From the NCBI GenBank assembly GCA_009760885.1, contig CM019714.1, positions 6,706,812 through 6,770,811 of the forward strand: 64,000 nt of DNA. The letters run 5' to 3'. The translations under genes were made by a program, and so were the position numbers. Under the pieces are notes generated by a model that saw nothing but the letters and a program-made list of their open reading frames with translations, had not been told where the DNA came from and made no database searches. The first letter of the stretch is position 1, and every line of letters begins with the position of its first letter. Below, piece by piece: positions 11,841 to 22,149 of this stretch. The DNA comes from Achatina immaculata (lineage: Eukaryota; Mollusca; Gastropoda; Stylommatophora; Achatinidae).

Positions 11841-12463
11841 TCAGCATCATGGACGTTCATCGTCTGCTTTACGCGACAGACAGAAAAAACATTTGTGTGT
11901 CATAATTCTAGTTCTCATGTGCATCAAAATGTACACACATGTAAGCCCGTTCTGTGTAAGCCCAGGTACCTTAGTAAAGTCAAACTACGACGGTTTGACT
12001 AACGACATTTCGACTTTATGATGGAGCAATAACGATGAACATTCGTTATTCATCGAAATTTGAAGTTTTATCTTTGGCTAGTGATCTTTCGCAGACTATT
12101 TTCAAACATGCCCTATGTCATAACCAATCAGATAACGCAGTCTGAACAAACTTGATATCAACCAGTCAAAGTTTGCCTTATATCTTGGCCTGTGACAGCA
12201 GTCAAAAGTTACAGGAGAAAATATTTCAAATCTGGCTTAATATCAAGCCTAAAAACTAAATCATATTGTACATTTTCCATATCAGTTTAAAAATCAACGT
12301 ACGAAGTTTTCAACTTACAGTGTTTTCAATTTACGATGTTTTCAACAAAAAGATGATTCATCATAATATAACCCCACGGTAAGTCGAGGAGCACCCGTGT
12401 GTTTGATTATATATATATGGTATAAGAGTATCCGCTTCTCCTCTTTCATGTTTATCCCTTTCT
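11841..12463. other. Non-coding stretch, nothing recognised
   Basis: No supported gene or array. The AT-rich sequence near 12400-12420 includes a short TA run. Confidence 0.5.
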
Positions 12464-12508
12464 GTGTGTATGATAAAGTGTTATCCTGACTGAGTGTATG
12501 AAAGATTA

Positions 12509-14641
12509 CTTGATATTTTCCCTCATACATACTTCTTACATTCCATGTTCCTACTCTTATTTTTCCAGAACAATACGGTATAGAAGTGAAGAACCGTTTC
12601 GAAATCCTGATGGCTGTACAGGAAGAGATGACACCAGATGAATTGGCTACGCAGGCCAAAGATATCTTAGTAACAACAGCTAAAGACATGGTTCCAGTAA
12701 AGAAAACACAAAAGATTAGATGGATCACAGCAGGTACACTAGAACTGATAAAACAATGTAGAGAAATGAAGACGCAATGGAGAGTGACAAACAACAACAA
12801 AGATAAATATAAAACTTTAACAAAAGAAGTACGAAGAAACATAAGAAAAGACAAAAAACAATACGTACAAGATTGTTGTGAAAGAATAGAAGAACATCAG
12901 AGGTGTGGAAGAGATAGTGAAATGTTTAAAGAAATGAAGACATTGACGAGAAATGTCACACCTAAGCTAAATGTAATTTGTGATGAGATGGGGAATACCC
13001 TGACAGAGACAGAGGAAATTCTGGAAAGATGGAAGGATTATTGCAAAAGAATGTATGAAACAACCGACTGTGGAAGCAGAAATCAACAGTGTGAATTATT
13101 ATTGGAGGAGAAAGAACCCGAGCCGACAATGGAAGAAGTTTTATGGGCAATAAAGAGTCTGAAAAATGGTAAATCACCAGGATGTGATGAGATAACCGCT
13201 GAATTTATTAAAGCAGGAGGAAAGGAGTGTGCAACAATCTATCATGCACTATGTAAAAAGATATGGCATTCAGGTATTTGGCCAAAAGAATGGAAAAGAA
13301 CTGTATTCATACCACTGCCAAAAAAGGGTAACCTGAAATTATGCACCAACTACAGAACTGTTGCCCTGATTAGTCATGCCAGTAAAATTCTGTTAAAAAT
13401 CATAATGGGTAGACTTCGAAAGAAAATAGAAGAAGAAGTCAATATGGTCCAAGCTGGCTTCAGGCAAGGCAGAGGATCAAGAGATCATATATTCAATCTA
13501 AGATTAATAATAGAGAAATGCAGGGAGTTTAATGTGAATCTATATTTATCCTTTATAGACTACTCAAAGGCATTTGATTGTGTACAACACCAGAAACTTT
13601 GGGAAATAATGGAAAAAATGGGATTTCCAACACATTTGATACAATTAACATCACTGCTGTATCTAGACCAACAAGCAGCAGTAAGAATAAATGGTGAAAC
13701 AACAACTTGGTTTGACATAAAACAAGGGGTCCGTCAGGGGTGCATATTGTCACCCTACTTATTTAACTTGTATACTGAAAATATAATGAGGAATGTAAGA
13801 GAAGATGTAGACAAAGAATATTACGATGTCATAACAGTTGGAGGTTATGAAATACCAGAGATTAGATATGCTGATGACACAGTATTGCTGTCCACAACAC
13901 AAGAAGGAATGGAAAAACTAATTATGTCAGTCCGCAAGAACAGCGAAGAGCAGAACCTCTATCTTAATGCAAAGAAAACTAAAGTGATGACAACTGACAA
14001 AACAAACAAGGCAACTGAAATATGTATCAGTGAGGAAAAACTGGAAGAAGTGGAGAGTTTTGAATATCTTGGATCACTACTAACTAATAATGGAGATACA
14101 ATGCGGGAAATTAAAAGGAGGACATCTATTGCTCTTCAGAAAGTAAAACAAATAAAGAATCTGTGGAGAGGAGCAGACAGAACCACAAAAATAAGATTTT
14201 TAAGGGCATGCATCTTTCCCATCGCAACATATGCCTGTGAGACCTGGACACTTAACAAAACAGCTGAGAAGCACATAAATGCCTTTGAATGTAAATGCTA
14301 TAGAAGAGTTCTCTAAATATCGTGGACACAAAAAAGAACAAATATATCTATACTACAAGAGCTTAATATTGAAGAAGGCTGGCTAGTAAAGAGGATTAAA
14401 GAGAGAAAACTTAAATATTTTGGCCACATTAAACGTCATGATAATTTAGAGAAGACCGTATTGGAAGGATACATAATGGGAAAAAGAAAAAGAGGAAGAC
14501 CGAAACGAAGATGGCTGCAAGACATCGTTGATGATCTGGAAATGGATGCAGCAGCAGCAGGCCATCTTGCTCACAACCGAGAGGCCTACAGGAGTGCTGT
14601 TTGGGATGCACAGTTCCGCAAGGGACATGCAAAGGAATGAA
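12509..14641 (+). mobile_element. RTE-like LINE, family A copy 1, with inverted 5' end
   Basis: The insertion is bounded by a 14-bp target duplication, tgtatgaaagatta, at 12495-12508 and 14642-14655. The first ~63 bp (12509-12571) are inverted: on the minus strand they encode the endonuclease start KIRVGTWNVRSMYEGK. From about 12572 the plus strand carries the post-endonuclease and reverse transcriptase part. Inversion of the 5' segment with loss of the intervening endonuclease is the classic outcome of twin priming. It is very similar to the copy at 46846-48145, so the family has been active recently. Confidence 0.85.
12586..14640 (+). pseudogene. Reverse transcriptase ORF of RTE-like family A
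   Basis: The frame is open from the inversion junction and is interrupted by one stop at 14314-14316 (CAA in copy 2, TAA here), after which it continues in frame to 14640. Landmarks: LKNGKSPGCDEITAEFIKAG (fingers), 'LIS...SKILLKIIMGRLR', 'QAGFRQGRGSRDHIFNLR', 'FIDYSKAFDCV', 'GVRQGCILSPYLFNLYTE', and the catalytic box 'IRYADDTVLLS'. The C-terminal region has 'FEYLGSLLTNNG', 'TYACETWTLNKTAEKHINAF', 'KRKRGRPKRRWLQDIVDD' and ends 'AVWDAQFRKGHAKE'. The endonuclease domain is missing. No true initiator is present, so the copy cannot retrotranspose autonomously. Confidence 0.9.
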
Positions 14642-14815
14642 TGTATGAAAGATTATTGTCCTGACTGAGTGTATGATAGATTGTTGTCCTAACTGAGTGT
14701 ATGATATATTATTGTCCTGACTGAGTGTACGATAAAGTATTGTCCTGACTGAGTGTATGATAGATTGATGTTCTGACTGAGTGTATGATACAGTGTTGTC
14801 CATACTCGAATCTTC

Positions 14816-15604
14816 CCGCAATTATCCTTCTCACTTAATTCACGCCTAGGATGTCATTTTTCATGTTTTCCGTTTCTGTATTTTCCAACTTTCTCCTCTG
14901 ATGATTCTCACGCTGTATGTTGCGAGTTTGAATATGCTTTTCCAGGAACAGCTTGATGACCACTTGATCTCATCTGTGACACATGGAATATCTAACAAAC
15001 GAGGTTGCTCTATTTGAGAATTCATTGACATCGTTCTTTTCATTTTGATTTTTTTTATGTTAATGATGATTATTAAAGTATTAAGACTTTAATACATCTC
15101 ATCTTTATATATATATATGTATGTATATGTGTGTGAAACTGAAATGTAATTATCTCCGTGCTTCATTAAACGTCTGCTTAGAGCAATAATTCGACAACAT
15201 ATGGCATGTTTTGCTCATTTATTGTTGACTTGGTTAGAGGAATGTGATATTATTGTTTATCTTTTGCTTTCTTGTCTATTTTTCTGAGAGATTTTCATGG
15301 TAATGTCCATCACTTGTCTTGCTGTCTTTTATATTTTCTCTACTTATTTGATGTGTCTGCTTCGTGGCACACATTTCATTATTTCGTTGCTTGAGTTATT
15401 CATCTCACATGCCCACATATTGTGCCACAATAATGATCTCAGACTTTGTATACCTGGGATGGATTTCCACCCAGGGTATCCCACATGACTGACTCATTTA
15501 ATCTTGGCAGACGTTCAAAACTTGCGTCCCAGCTATCAAAATGACAGTAAAATAGTCACATCTATAGAGAGATTAACAATCACTTAATAGGGTACTGTCA
15601 CTAT
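14816..15604. other. Non-coding; right part belongs to segmental duplication
   Basis: No gene is recognised. A short TA/TG microsatellite lies near 15107-15135. From about 15150 to 15600 the sequence matches 45360-45850 (shared 'catgttttgctcattta' and 'tgcgtcccagctatcaa'). Confidence 0.6.
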
Positions 15605-16480
15605 TACCTTCCTATCTCTCACTTCTCTTCCACTCAGTCTCGCTCTCTTTTTCTCTCTCTTCCACTCTGTCTCGCTCTCTTTCTGTCTCTCTCTTCCGCT
15701 CTGTCTCGCTCTATTTCTGTCTCTCTCTCTTCCACTCTGTCTCGCTCTCTTTCTGTCTCTCTCTTCCACTTTGTCTCGCTCTCTTTCTGTCTCTCTCTTC
15801 CACTTTGTCTCGCTCTCTTTCTGTCTCTCTCTCTTCCACTCTGTCTCGCTCTCTTTCTGTCTCTCTCTTCCGCTCTGTCTCGCTCTATTTCTGTCTCTCT
15901 CTTCCACTCTGTCTCGCTCTCTTTCTGTCTCTCTCTTCCAAGCTGTCTCGCTCTATTTCTGTCTCTCTCTTCCACTTTGTCTCGCTCTCTTTCTGTCTCT
16001 CTCTTCCACTCTGTCTCGCTCTATTTCTGTCTCTCTCTTCCACTCTGTCTCGCTCTATTTCTGTCTCTCTCTTCCACTCTCTCTCTCTCTTTTTCTGTCT
16101 CTCTCTTCCACTCTGTCTCGCTCTATTTCTGTCTCTCTCTTCCACTCTGTCTCTCTCTTCCACGGTGACTCGTTCTCTTTCTGTCTCTCTCTTCCACTCT
16201 GTCTCGCTCTCTTTCTATCTCTCTCTTCCACTCTGTCTCGCTCTCTTTCTGTCTCTCTCTTCCATTCTGTCTCTCTCTCTTTCTGTCTCTCTCTTCCACT
16301 CTGTCTCTTTCTTACACGCTGTCTCTCTCTTCCACTCTGTCTCGCTCTCTTTCTGTCTCTCTCTTCCACTCTGTCTCTCTCTTCTACGCTGTCTCGCTCT
16401 CTTTCTGTCTCTCTCTTCCACTCTGATTCATTCTCTTTCTGCTTTTTGTCTCTCTGTTCTACTCTGTCTCGCTCTCATTT
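15605..16480. repeat. 32-34-bp pyrimidine-rich minisatellite
   Basis: About 26 copies of a unit such as 'ctgtctctctcttccactct' plus 'gtctcgctctcttt'. One strand is almost pure pyrimidine. The unit has no stop in several frames, giving spurious Ser/Leu-rich frames on plus and Arg/Glu/Lys-rich frames on minus. The array ends in a short TA run at about 16485-16498. Confidence 0.9.
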
Positions 16481-16499
16481 ATACATATATATATATATG

Positions 16500-17175
16500 T
16501 AGGAAAGACAAAGTTAATGAAGCAAAATGTGAACAACAGAAATGTACTTAGAGTAGATAACAAGTTAGTGGAGGAGGTCAACGAATTTGTATACCTTGGC
16601 AGCAGAGTAGTAGAAAATGGAGACAGCACAGAGGACATCAACAGCAGACTTACTAGAGCAAACCAGGCTTTTACAGTGCTGCAGACTATATGGAAATAAA
16701 AAAAAACGAAGTATAAATATGAAAATCAGGATATTTAAGAGTAATGTTCTAAGTGTACTACTCTATGGAAGTGAATGCTGGAAAATCACCAAAACCATAG
16801 AAAACAAGTTGAATTCTTTCCAGACTAAATGTTTACGAAGAATTAGAAAAATATTTTGGCCAAACACCATAAGAAATAACATCTTATTAGCAGAAATGCA
16901 GATGAAGCCACTGACAACAAATATTGAGGAAAGACGCTGACGATGGTTGGGACATGTGCTCCGAATGACTGACAACTCACTACCAAAAATAGCACTAAGA
17001 TGGACACCACAGGGGAACAGAAGTAAGGGTAGACCAAAAGAGACATAGAGAAGAACAACAGAAAGGATGTTGAGCAATAGAGGGCTCACCTGGGCGAGAG
17101 CAGAAAAAAAGGCTAAGGACAGGCATTTGTGGAAAACCCTTGCGGAAGCCCCATGTGCCATGGGCACTTAAGATT
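16500..17175 (+). mobile_element. RTE-like LINE, family B, C-terminal fragment
   Basis: The plus strand reads VNEFVYLGSRVVENGDSTED, LTRANQAFTVLQTIWK, then after a frameshift IFKSNVLSVLLYGSECWKIT, 'FQTKCLRRIRKIFWPN', 'RWLGHVLRMTDNSLPKIALR' and 'WARAEKKAKDRHLWKTLAEA', ending near 17169. These are the post-RT landmarks of RTE-type elements. Stops at 16697 and 16938 and a frameshift make it dead. Its C-terminal wording matches the family of the long minus-strand element at 31310-37700. Confidence 0.8.
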
Positions 17176-17176
17176 C

Positions 17177-17217
<41 letters not shown>

Positions 17218-17660
17218 AAACATACATACACATACATAGTTCTTATATATATATATTATATATATATATATATATATAATACTTAACTACGTATGTATGT
17301 GTATGTATGTTTATGTGCATCCATGTGAACATTTGTAAATGTATATATGTGTATATGTCTGCATGTGTAGTAGTTGCTGCATTTATGTATACACGAGTGT
17401 GTGTGCAAAGTATAGGTATATAAACTGTCAAAGTCTAAATTATGACTTCTTCTTCGTTCGCTTCTACCACAATGATCGCCCCGTGTTCCTGCTGAATTTA
17501 CTCCTGTGGTCCTCGATGTGTCCCGTGATCCCCCTGTGGTCCCCGAGAGGCCCACAAGAGATCCCCGAGAGGATCACAAGAGGTTCAGAATAACGAGGGG
17601 CTTGAGCCTGTATTCTTGGTGGGTCACAGAAGCAGGATTGCGTGACACCGTTGTTTTCGT
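17176..17660. repeat. (TA)n tracts and unassigned sequence
   Basis: Long TA runs at about 17179-17212 and 17246-17278, then a TATG-rich patch to about 17420. The sequence from 17460 to 17660 is GC-richer than its surroundings, with two close 'gagatccccgagagg'-like words. No gene is recognised. Confidence 0.7.
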
Positions 17661-18245
17661 TGCACCAGTTTAATCTGGAGGTGGACTTTCTCACCAGAAA
17701 ACCTCGACGTATTTTGGCTATCGGTATATCACCGCCGGGTTAGAGGTGGTTGCCCATCCAGTCCAGCGTTGGACTTTCTCACCGGAAAACCTCAGCGTGA
17801 TTAGGATACGCATACATCCCCGCCGGATGAGAGGTGGCTGCCTGTCTAGACTGCACTGATCCAGTTTCTTTGATTTCAGCATTTTGTGGTCGTGGCCGCT
17901 ACCCTTCCTAGTTGTGACCAGGACGGAGCTTTTTGTCCAGAAGGGCGAATCTTCGCCACTATTAAGTTTCACCCCTGAGTTGAGCCGGTTTAGGCGTATT
18001 ATCCAGTATGGGCGTGTTTAGGACGTGACTCACCTCTAGAGCGGAGGTAGCGTGACATGAGTAGCCATCAAATTTTACCCCAAGGTTAAGCCGGTTTAGG
18101 CATATTTCACAAGTATGGGTGTATATCGGACGTGGCCGGCCTCTAGAGCTCAGGTGCCGTGGTGTGAGTAGCTCTCGCCGCGATACTACTGGACATACCG
18201 ATTAAGCTTCACTTTATCATTTTCATCACCTTTTCACATTGGCGC
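17661..18245. repeat. GC-rich block with two internal direct duplications
   Basis: Two pairs of diverged direct repeats are seen. Segments of about 90 bp at 17680-17770 and 17771-17860 share 'ggactttctcaccgg' and 'aaaacctc.gcgt'. Segments of about 120 bp start near 17965 and 18080 and share 'agccggtttaggc' and 'cctctagagc'. GC content is visibly higher than the flanks. It could be part of an LTR retrotransposon or another transposon, but I see no coding motif. Confidence 0.5.
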
Positions 18246-18326
18246 GGCACGGCAACCCTAATTTCTTTTTTATGACATGATTCTCGTATTTCTTATACTG
18301 CTTTTCTATACATTCATTAGTTTAGA

Positions 18327-18745
18327 ACGAACGAACGAACGAACATATTTTATTTTTAAAGGGTTAAGAATTGGGCAGGCAGGCTCGTCTGACATTCTGC
18401 CTTCATCACACAGCTTTCACTCAAGGCTCGTCTGACATTCTGCCTTCATCACACAGCTTTCACTCAAGGCTCGTCTGACATTCTGCCTTCATCACACAGC
18501 TTTCACTCAGTCAGAATGAATGTGAGAATACTGTTACGTTTGTTTCATATCTTACACAACTCAGAGTGTGGAGTGTATGAACAAGCGACGGTTTGTTGTT
18601 AGCTTCTTCATACTTATTACGCTCAGTAACAAATGCTGAATGTCTGTGTGTGAGTGAAAGATGTATAGTGAAGGGCACTATGTTAGACCAGCCTGCCTGC
18701 CCAATTCTTAACCCTTTGAACATTCGTTCGTTCGTTCATTCTGTT
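18327..18745. mobile_element. Tail-to-tail inverted pair of LINE family D 3' ends
   Basis: The left side starts with (GAAC)n at 18327-18342 and reads the family D 3' UTR on the minus strand. It includes a 44-bp segment (cgtctgacattctgccttca...) tandemly tripled at about 18385-18505. The right side, to the (GTTC)n at 18722-18740, reads the same 3' UTR on the plus strand. The result is a long imperfect palindrome of about 420 bp with a short non-palindromic centre. Confidence 0.7.
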
Positions 18746-18889
18746 CACCTCTGCACTTTTCTCATAACTTTACATGTGTTTAACAATATAAGAGTCTGTT
18801 TACAATGCCATAATTCTGTTCGTGTATGTTAACTTGTTATCCTCCCATTGCTCACGGTTCGACAAGTCCACAGTTAGTGCCAAGATACA

Positions 18890-19035
18890 ACAGCAACAAC
18901 AACAACAACAACAACACAAATGACATTACCTGCATTCTGTTGCTATTACTAAATCACCACTCGTTCTCAGATGATTGAACACTGTTTAACGACGAACATG
19001 ATGATGATGATGATGACGATGATGATGATGGATGT
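18890..19035. repeat. (CAA)n and (GAT)n microsatellites
   Basis: A CAA run of about eight units lies at 18890-18915, and an interrupted GAT run at about 18997-19031. Confidence 0.9.
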
Positions 19036-19741
19036 GTGAATGTAGTTGGACAGTTATAGCATATCCAATAACTGGATCTGCTCGCGAACAAAACGAGTGT
19101 TCAGAACAACTGGTTATACAAAACTTAAGACTAGTTTTTTATCCAACAGACTCAGAAAGAAGGAGGCATTTTCTTGTCTCATCTCCGGCCCTAAGTTAAA
19201 CAATTCTTCTATCCTAAACCTCTACTTTTCTTTCCCAGAGTCAACTCAAAATTTCTCCACCAAATATTTTCTCTTTCCCATGAACTTGAGCTCTGCTTGA
19301 GTCTCGCTTATGCCGTGCAAGAATCATCTTTCTGTGCCACTTTTCTGCTTTGAAACTTGGGAAGGATTCACGAGTCAGGAGAAATTAACTCAGTCGTCTT
19401 ATGTAGTAACCAATTTCTATAAAACAAGGTAAATAATCCAGAAAATGTTTCTGAGACTCAAGGGAAATAACCCATAAAATATCATACCGTTAGATTTATT
19501 TTTTTTACCTGATCTCTAATGTTTTTTTTTTCTACTTCACTATCAATTAAAAAAAAATATCTCTGTTTTTTTTTCTCATAAACTCTGATTGACCGAGCTA
19601 GTAAGTGAAGGGGTTTGTCTGGCAGGTAGAGCGCGAATCAGTTCTCTGCTCTTCCACTTAATACCATGTTAGGTAAATGATGTCATTTTGACTTCAAACG
19701 ATGGAAAGATGCCAAAAAGTGTTTGATTTAAGCGAATTTAT
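19036..19741. other. Non-coding; part of segmental duplication
   Basis: From about 19310 the sequence matches 50750 onwards (shared 'ccgtgcaagaatca'). No gene is recognised. Confidence 0.55.
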
Positions 19742-19936
19742 TGTGTCCTATTGGGAGGTACCCTGATCAACATGCCCTTTGGTTAAAACAAAAGCGCCGT
19801 TATTTTTTAACAAAATGAGATGCCAGAGGCCTGCCGTGCACACTGAATGCCGGGGGTTTGGTCCACGTCTCACTACGGGTGGACCCGTTTTGCAGTACCA
19901 CCGGGTCACGGCCTGTTGTTTTCGTCGTCTAAAAAA
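19742..19936. mobile_element. Insertion of about 195 bp absent from the paralogous copy
   Basis: At the matching place in copy 2 (near 51196-51215) the sequence runs 'gcgaatttattatgttttgaaaaccc' without a break. Here the same flanks are separated by about 195 bp containing 'ggtttggtccacg' and 'gggtggacccgt' (a small hairpin) and ending in an A-rich run before 'attatgttttgaaaaccc'. The precise empty site identifies it as an insertion. The family is unknown and could be a SINE-like element. Confidence 0.6.
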
Positions 19937-20089
19937 ATATTATGTTTTGAAAACCCTGCTGTTAGGACATTGGATGCTTCAGTTGGAAACTCACTGGATC
20001 AGATTCTAGAAAATTATGAAAGTCTTGTTTTTTTCTGTTTCTAAAAAAACAAAAACCCAACATCTAAAAGCTGATATTTCATACTTTCT

Positions 20090-20495
20090 ATGTATCAACG
20101 AATGTTGGATTGTTCTATGGCAGAAGGAATTAGGAGTGTGATGTATCTAAAAGAATATTGGACTGTTGTATGTATAAGGAGTATAGGAAAAAATGGCTTG
20201 TGTAAGAAATGTAGACTTGTAGATATGTATGGAAAGTACTATTTTGGTATGGCCAATTATTGTAGGATTATTACATTTGTAAGGAGTGTAGGATTGTGAC
20301 ATGTGTAAGGAGTGTAGGACCTTGCTATGTGCAAGGAGTTTAAGATTTTTGGCATGTACGAGTATATGGAATGTTTTAAAAATGTAAGATTGTGGGATGC
20401 CTAAAAAATATAGGTCTGTGACGTGTTCAAGGAATACCAGATTGTGATGTGCCAAAAATGTAGGTTTGTGGTTTGATCAAATAATTCCTCTTCTT
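20090..20495. repeat. Degenerate repeat (gtgtaaggagtgtaggattg type)
   Basis: Loosely periodic copies of 'taaggagtgtaggat' with drifting length. A cleaner first part is shared with 51380-51500. Confidence 0.5.
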
Positions 20496-20539
20496 GCACA
20501 ATATAGTCAATAATAATGTGTGCATTGATAGGTTGTCAG

Positions 20540-20760
20540 TTCGTGTTTACATGTGCATTTGTCTATGCTCTATGTGTGTATCTATTTGTGCTCTATATAT
20601 ATATGTATCTGTCTATGCTCTATATGTGTATCTATCTATGCTATATATGTGCATTTGTCTATTCTCTATATGTGCATTTGTCTATGCTATATGTGCATTT
20701 GTCTACGCTTTGTATGTGTGTTTATCTATGCTCCATATATGTGTTTGTTTACATAAGTTA
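20540..20760. repeat. 23-24-bp minisatellite
   Basis: About nine copies of 'tgtgcatttgtctatgctct' plus 'ata' with variants. The apparent Cys/Leu/Tyr-rich open frames in this stretch are artefacts of it. Confidence 0.75.
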
Positions 20761-20829
20761 TGATGTGAGAATACTGAGTAAGGTTGTATGTATGGTGTGA
20801 AGTGACGGAGTAATGTTGCTGTTAAGATG

Positions 20830-21065
20830 TGAAGAAATGATTGAGTAAACCTGATATTATTACGTTAAAGAATTGGGTAAACCTGATATTATTATGTTAA
20901 AGAATTGGGTAAACCTGATATTATGATGTGAAAGAATTGAGTAAACTTGATATTATGATGTGAAAGAATTGAGTAAACCTGATGTTATGATGTGAAAGAA
21001 TTGAGTAAACCTGATATTAAGATGTGAAAGAATTGAGTAAACCTGATGTTATGATGTGAAAAGAC
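20830..21065. repeat. 34-bp minisatellite
   Basis: Seven copies of a 34-bp unit containing 'attgagtaaacctgatatta'. Confidence 0.85.
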
Positions 21066-22149
21066 TGAGTAATGTTTCAGTGCTCCCTAGATAGATTTTT
21101 AAAAAATCAGACCTTGTGTTTTTTAGTAACCTGGCACTTTTCTGTCTGCTTCTCTTAGACCAAGTCCTTCAACATTCATGGACAAAGTAATCGCTGCCCT
21201 GTGTGCCTAGTATTTCTCCAGGCCTGCTGCCAGCCATTGTAGTGACCCAGTTGTACTCCGTGCTTTCTAAATCTGCTTGTGTGGTTTTTTAATGTCTTTG
21301 CTTGACTTACTTTTCCTTTAGTGAATATAGCATGGCTGTTGTAGCGAATGCATTATTTAGGAGTTAAATCCACTGTTTACATTTTGATATTTATGTAAAA
21401 ATCTGGATTCTGGATCAGATAATGAAACTAATCACATATAAAACCTTATTTACAGTAAACAGATGCAGTTCTACATGTTGTTCTTGTAGTTTTTCTAATT
21501 AAATGGTCTTTGGCATTTAAAATCCTTTTTTTTACATGCAGAAGTGAATTTTATTAATACATCAGGAACATTTTGTGTTTTAAACTATAAAAGACTGATA
21601 TATAAAACTAACTTGTTTCCAAATATATGTGGTTGAAATAAGATATTTATATTTGTTTCCAAATATATGTGGTTGAGAGATGCATAAATGTGTACAGTTA
21701 TGTGCAGACTAGGATTAGGAACCATAATGTGTAGATTTTAATAAAAAAATGGCTGCAAAATATCACTTAACACACATTAAAAGTTCTGTGGGGGGCAAGA
21801 TAATGGAAGATAGGAAATGAGAAAGAAAGATGTGCTCCAAGAACAAAACTGTTTTACTGTTGTTTACCTTACACTATTTTAATATTTCTTTTAAAAATAT
21901 CAACAAAAGTATCATAAACATATCAGTTTATCATATTTTTCCATTACAAATGAGATACAGTACTATAAAACAGGTCAGATATGTACAGTGTAGCACTGTA
22001 TGGCTGGCATCACCACCACATTTGATTTTATTACATTTGTGGCTCAGACGGCCAACATAAGTGCATGATTGTTTTTGTTTCCAAATATGGAAAGAAATAT
22101 GTGGTTTAAATACATAGAAATGTATATTCTGAATAATATATGTATTTAC
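21066..22149. other. AT-rich stretch, no gene recognised
   Basis: This is where a lectin exon would be expected if the duplication were complete, but I find no match to any of the four lectin exons. A pair of 'tttccaaatatatgtggttga' words occurs near 21617-21675. Confidence 0.5.

Larger units (their letters stand above)
12464..14815. repeat. Minisatellite of about 28 bp, split by an RTE insertion
   Basis: Units of the type 'tgtatgataaagtgttgtcc' plus 'tgactgag' are present at 12464-12508 and again as six or so copies at 14642-14815. The RTE copy at 12509-14641 sits between them. The array therefore pre-dates the insertion and was its target. Confidence 0.8.
4450..20200. repeat. Segmental duplication, copy 1 (partner of 41010-51450)
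   Basis: Collinear blocks match the second copy: 4450-5260 with 41010-41800; 6830-7170 with 41800-42130; the 34-bp array at 7830-8215 with 42200-44885; 8340-8460 with 44970-45060; 9850-9990 with 45150-45290; 15150-15600 with 45360-45850; 18740-18840 with 45900-46010; 19310-20180 with 50750-51440. The blocks are diverged but share long identical words. Between them copy 1 has gained a Jockey/CR1-like LINE, RTE copies, a MITE and different minisatellites. The duplicated unit is the region between the P450 first exon and the lectin gene. No lectin exon is found in or just after copy 1. Confidence 0.75.

Noticed and set aside
15584..16551. Long Ser/Leu-rich (plus) and Arg/Glu-rich (minus) open frames up to 248 codons
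   Set aside because: Pure products of the pyrimidine-rich tandem array; no start context, splice sites or non-repeat domains.
17427..18245. Possible LTR plus primer-binding site
   Set aside because: No matching second LTR, no target duplication and no gag/pol motif; kept only as an odd GC-rich repeat block.
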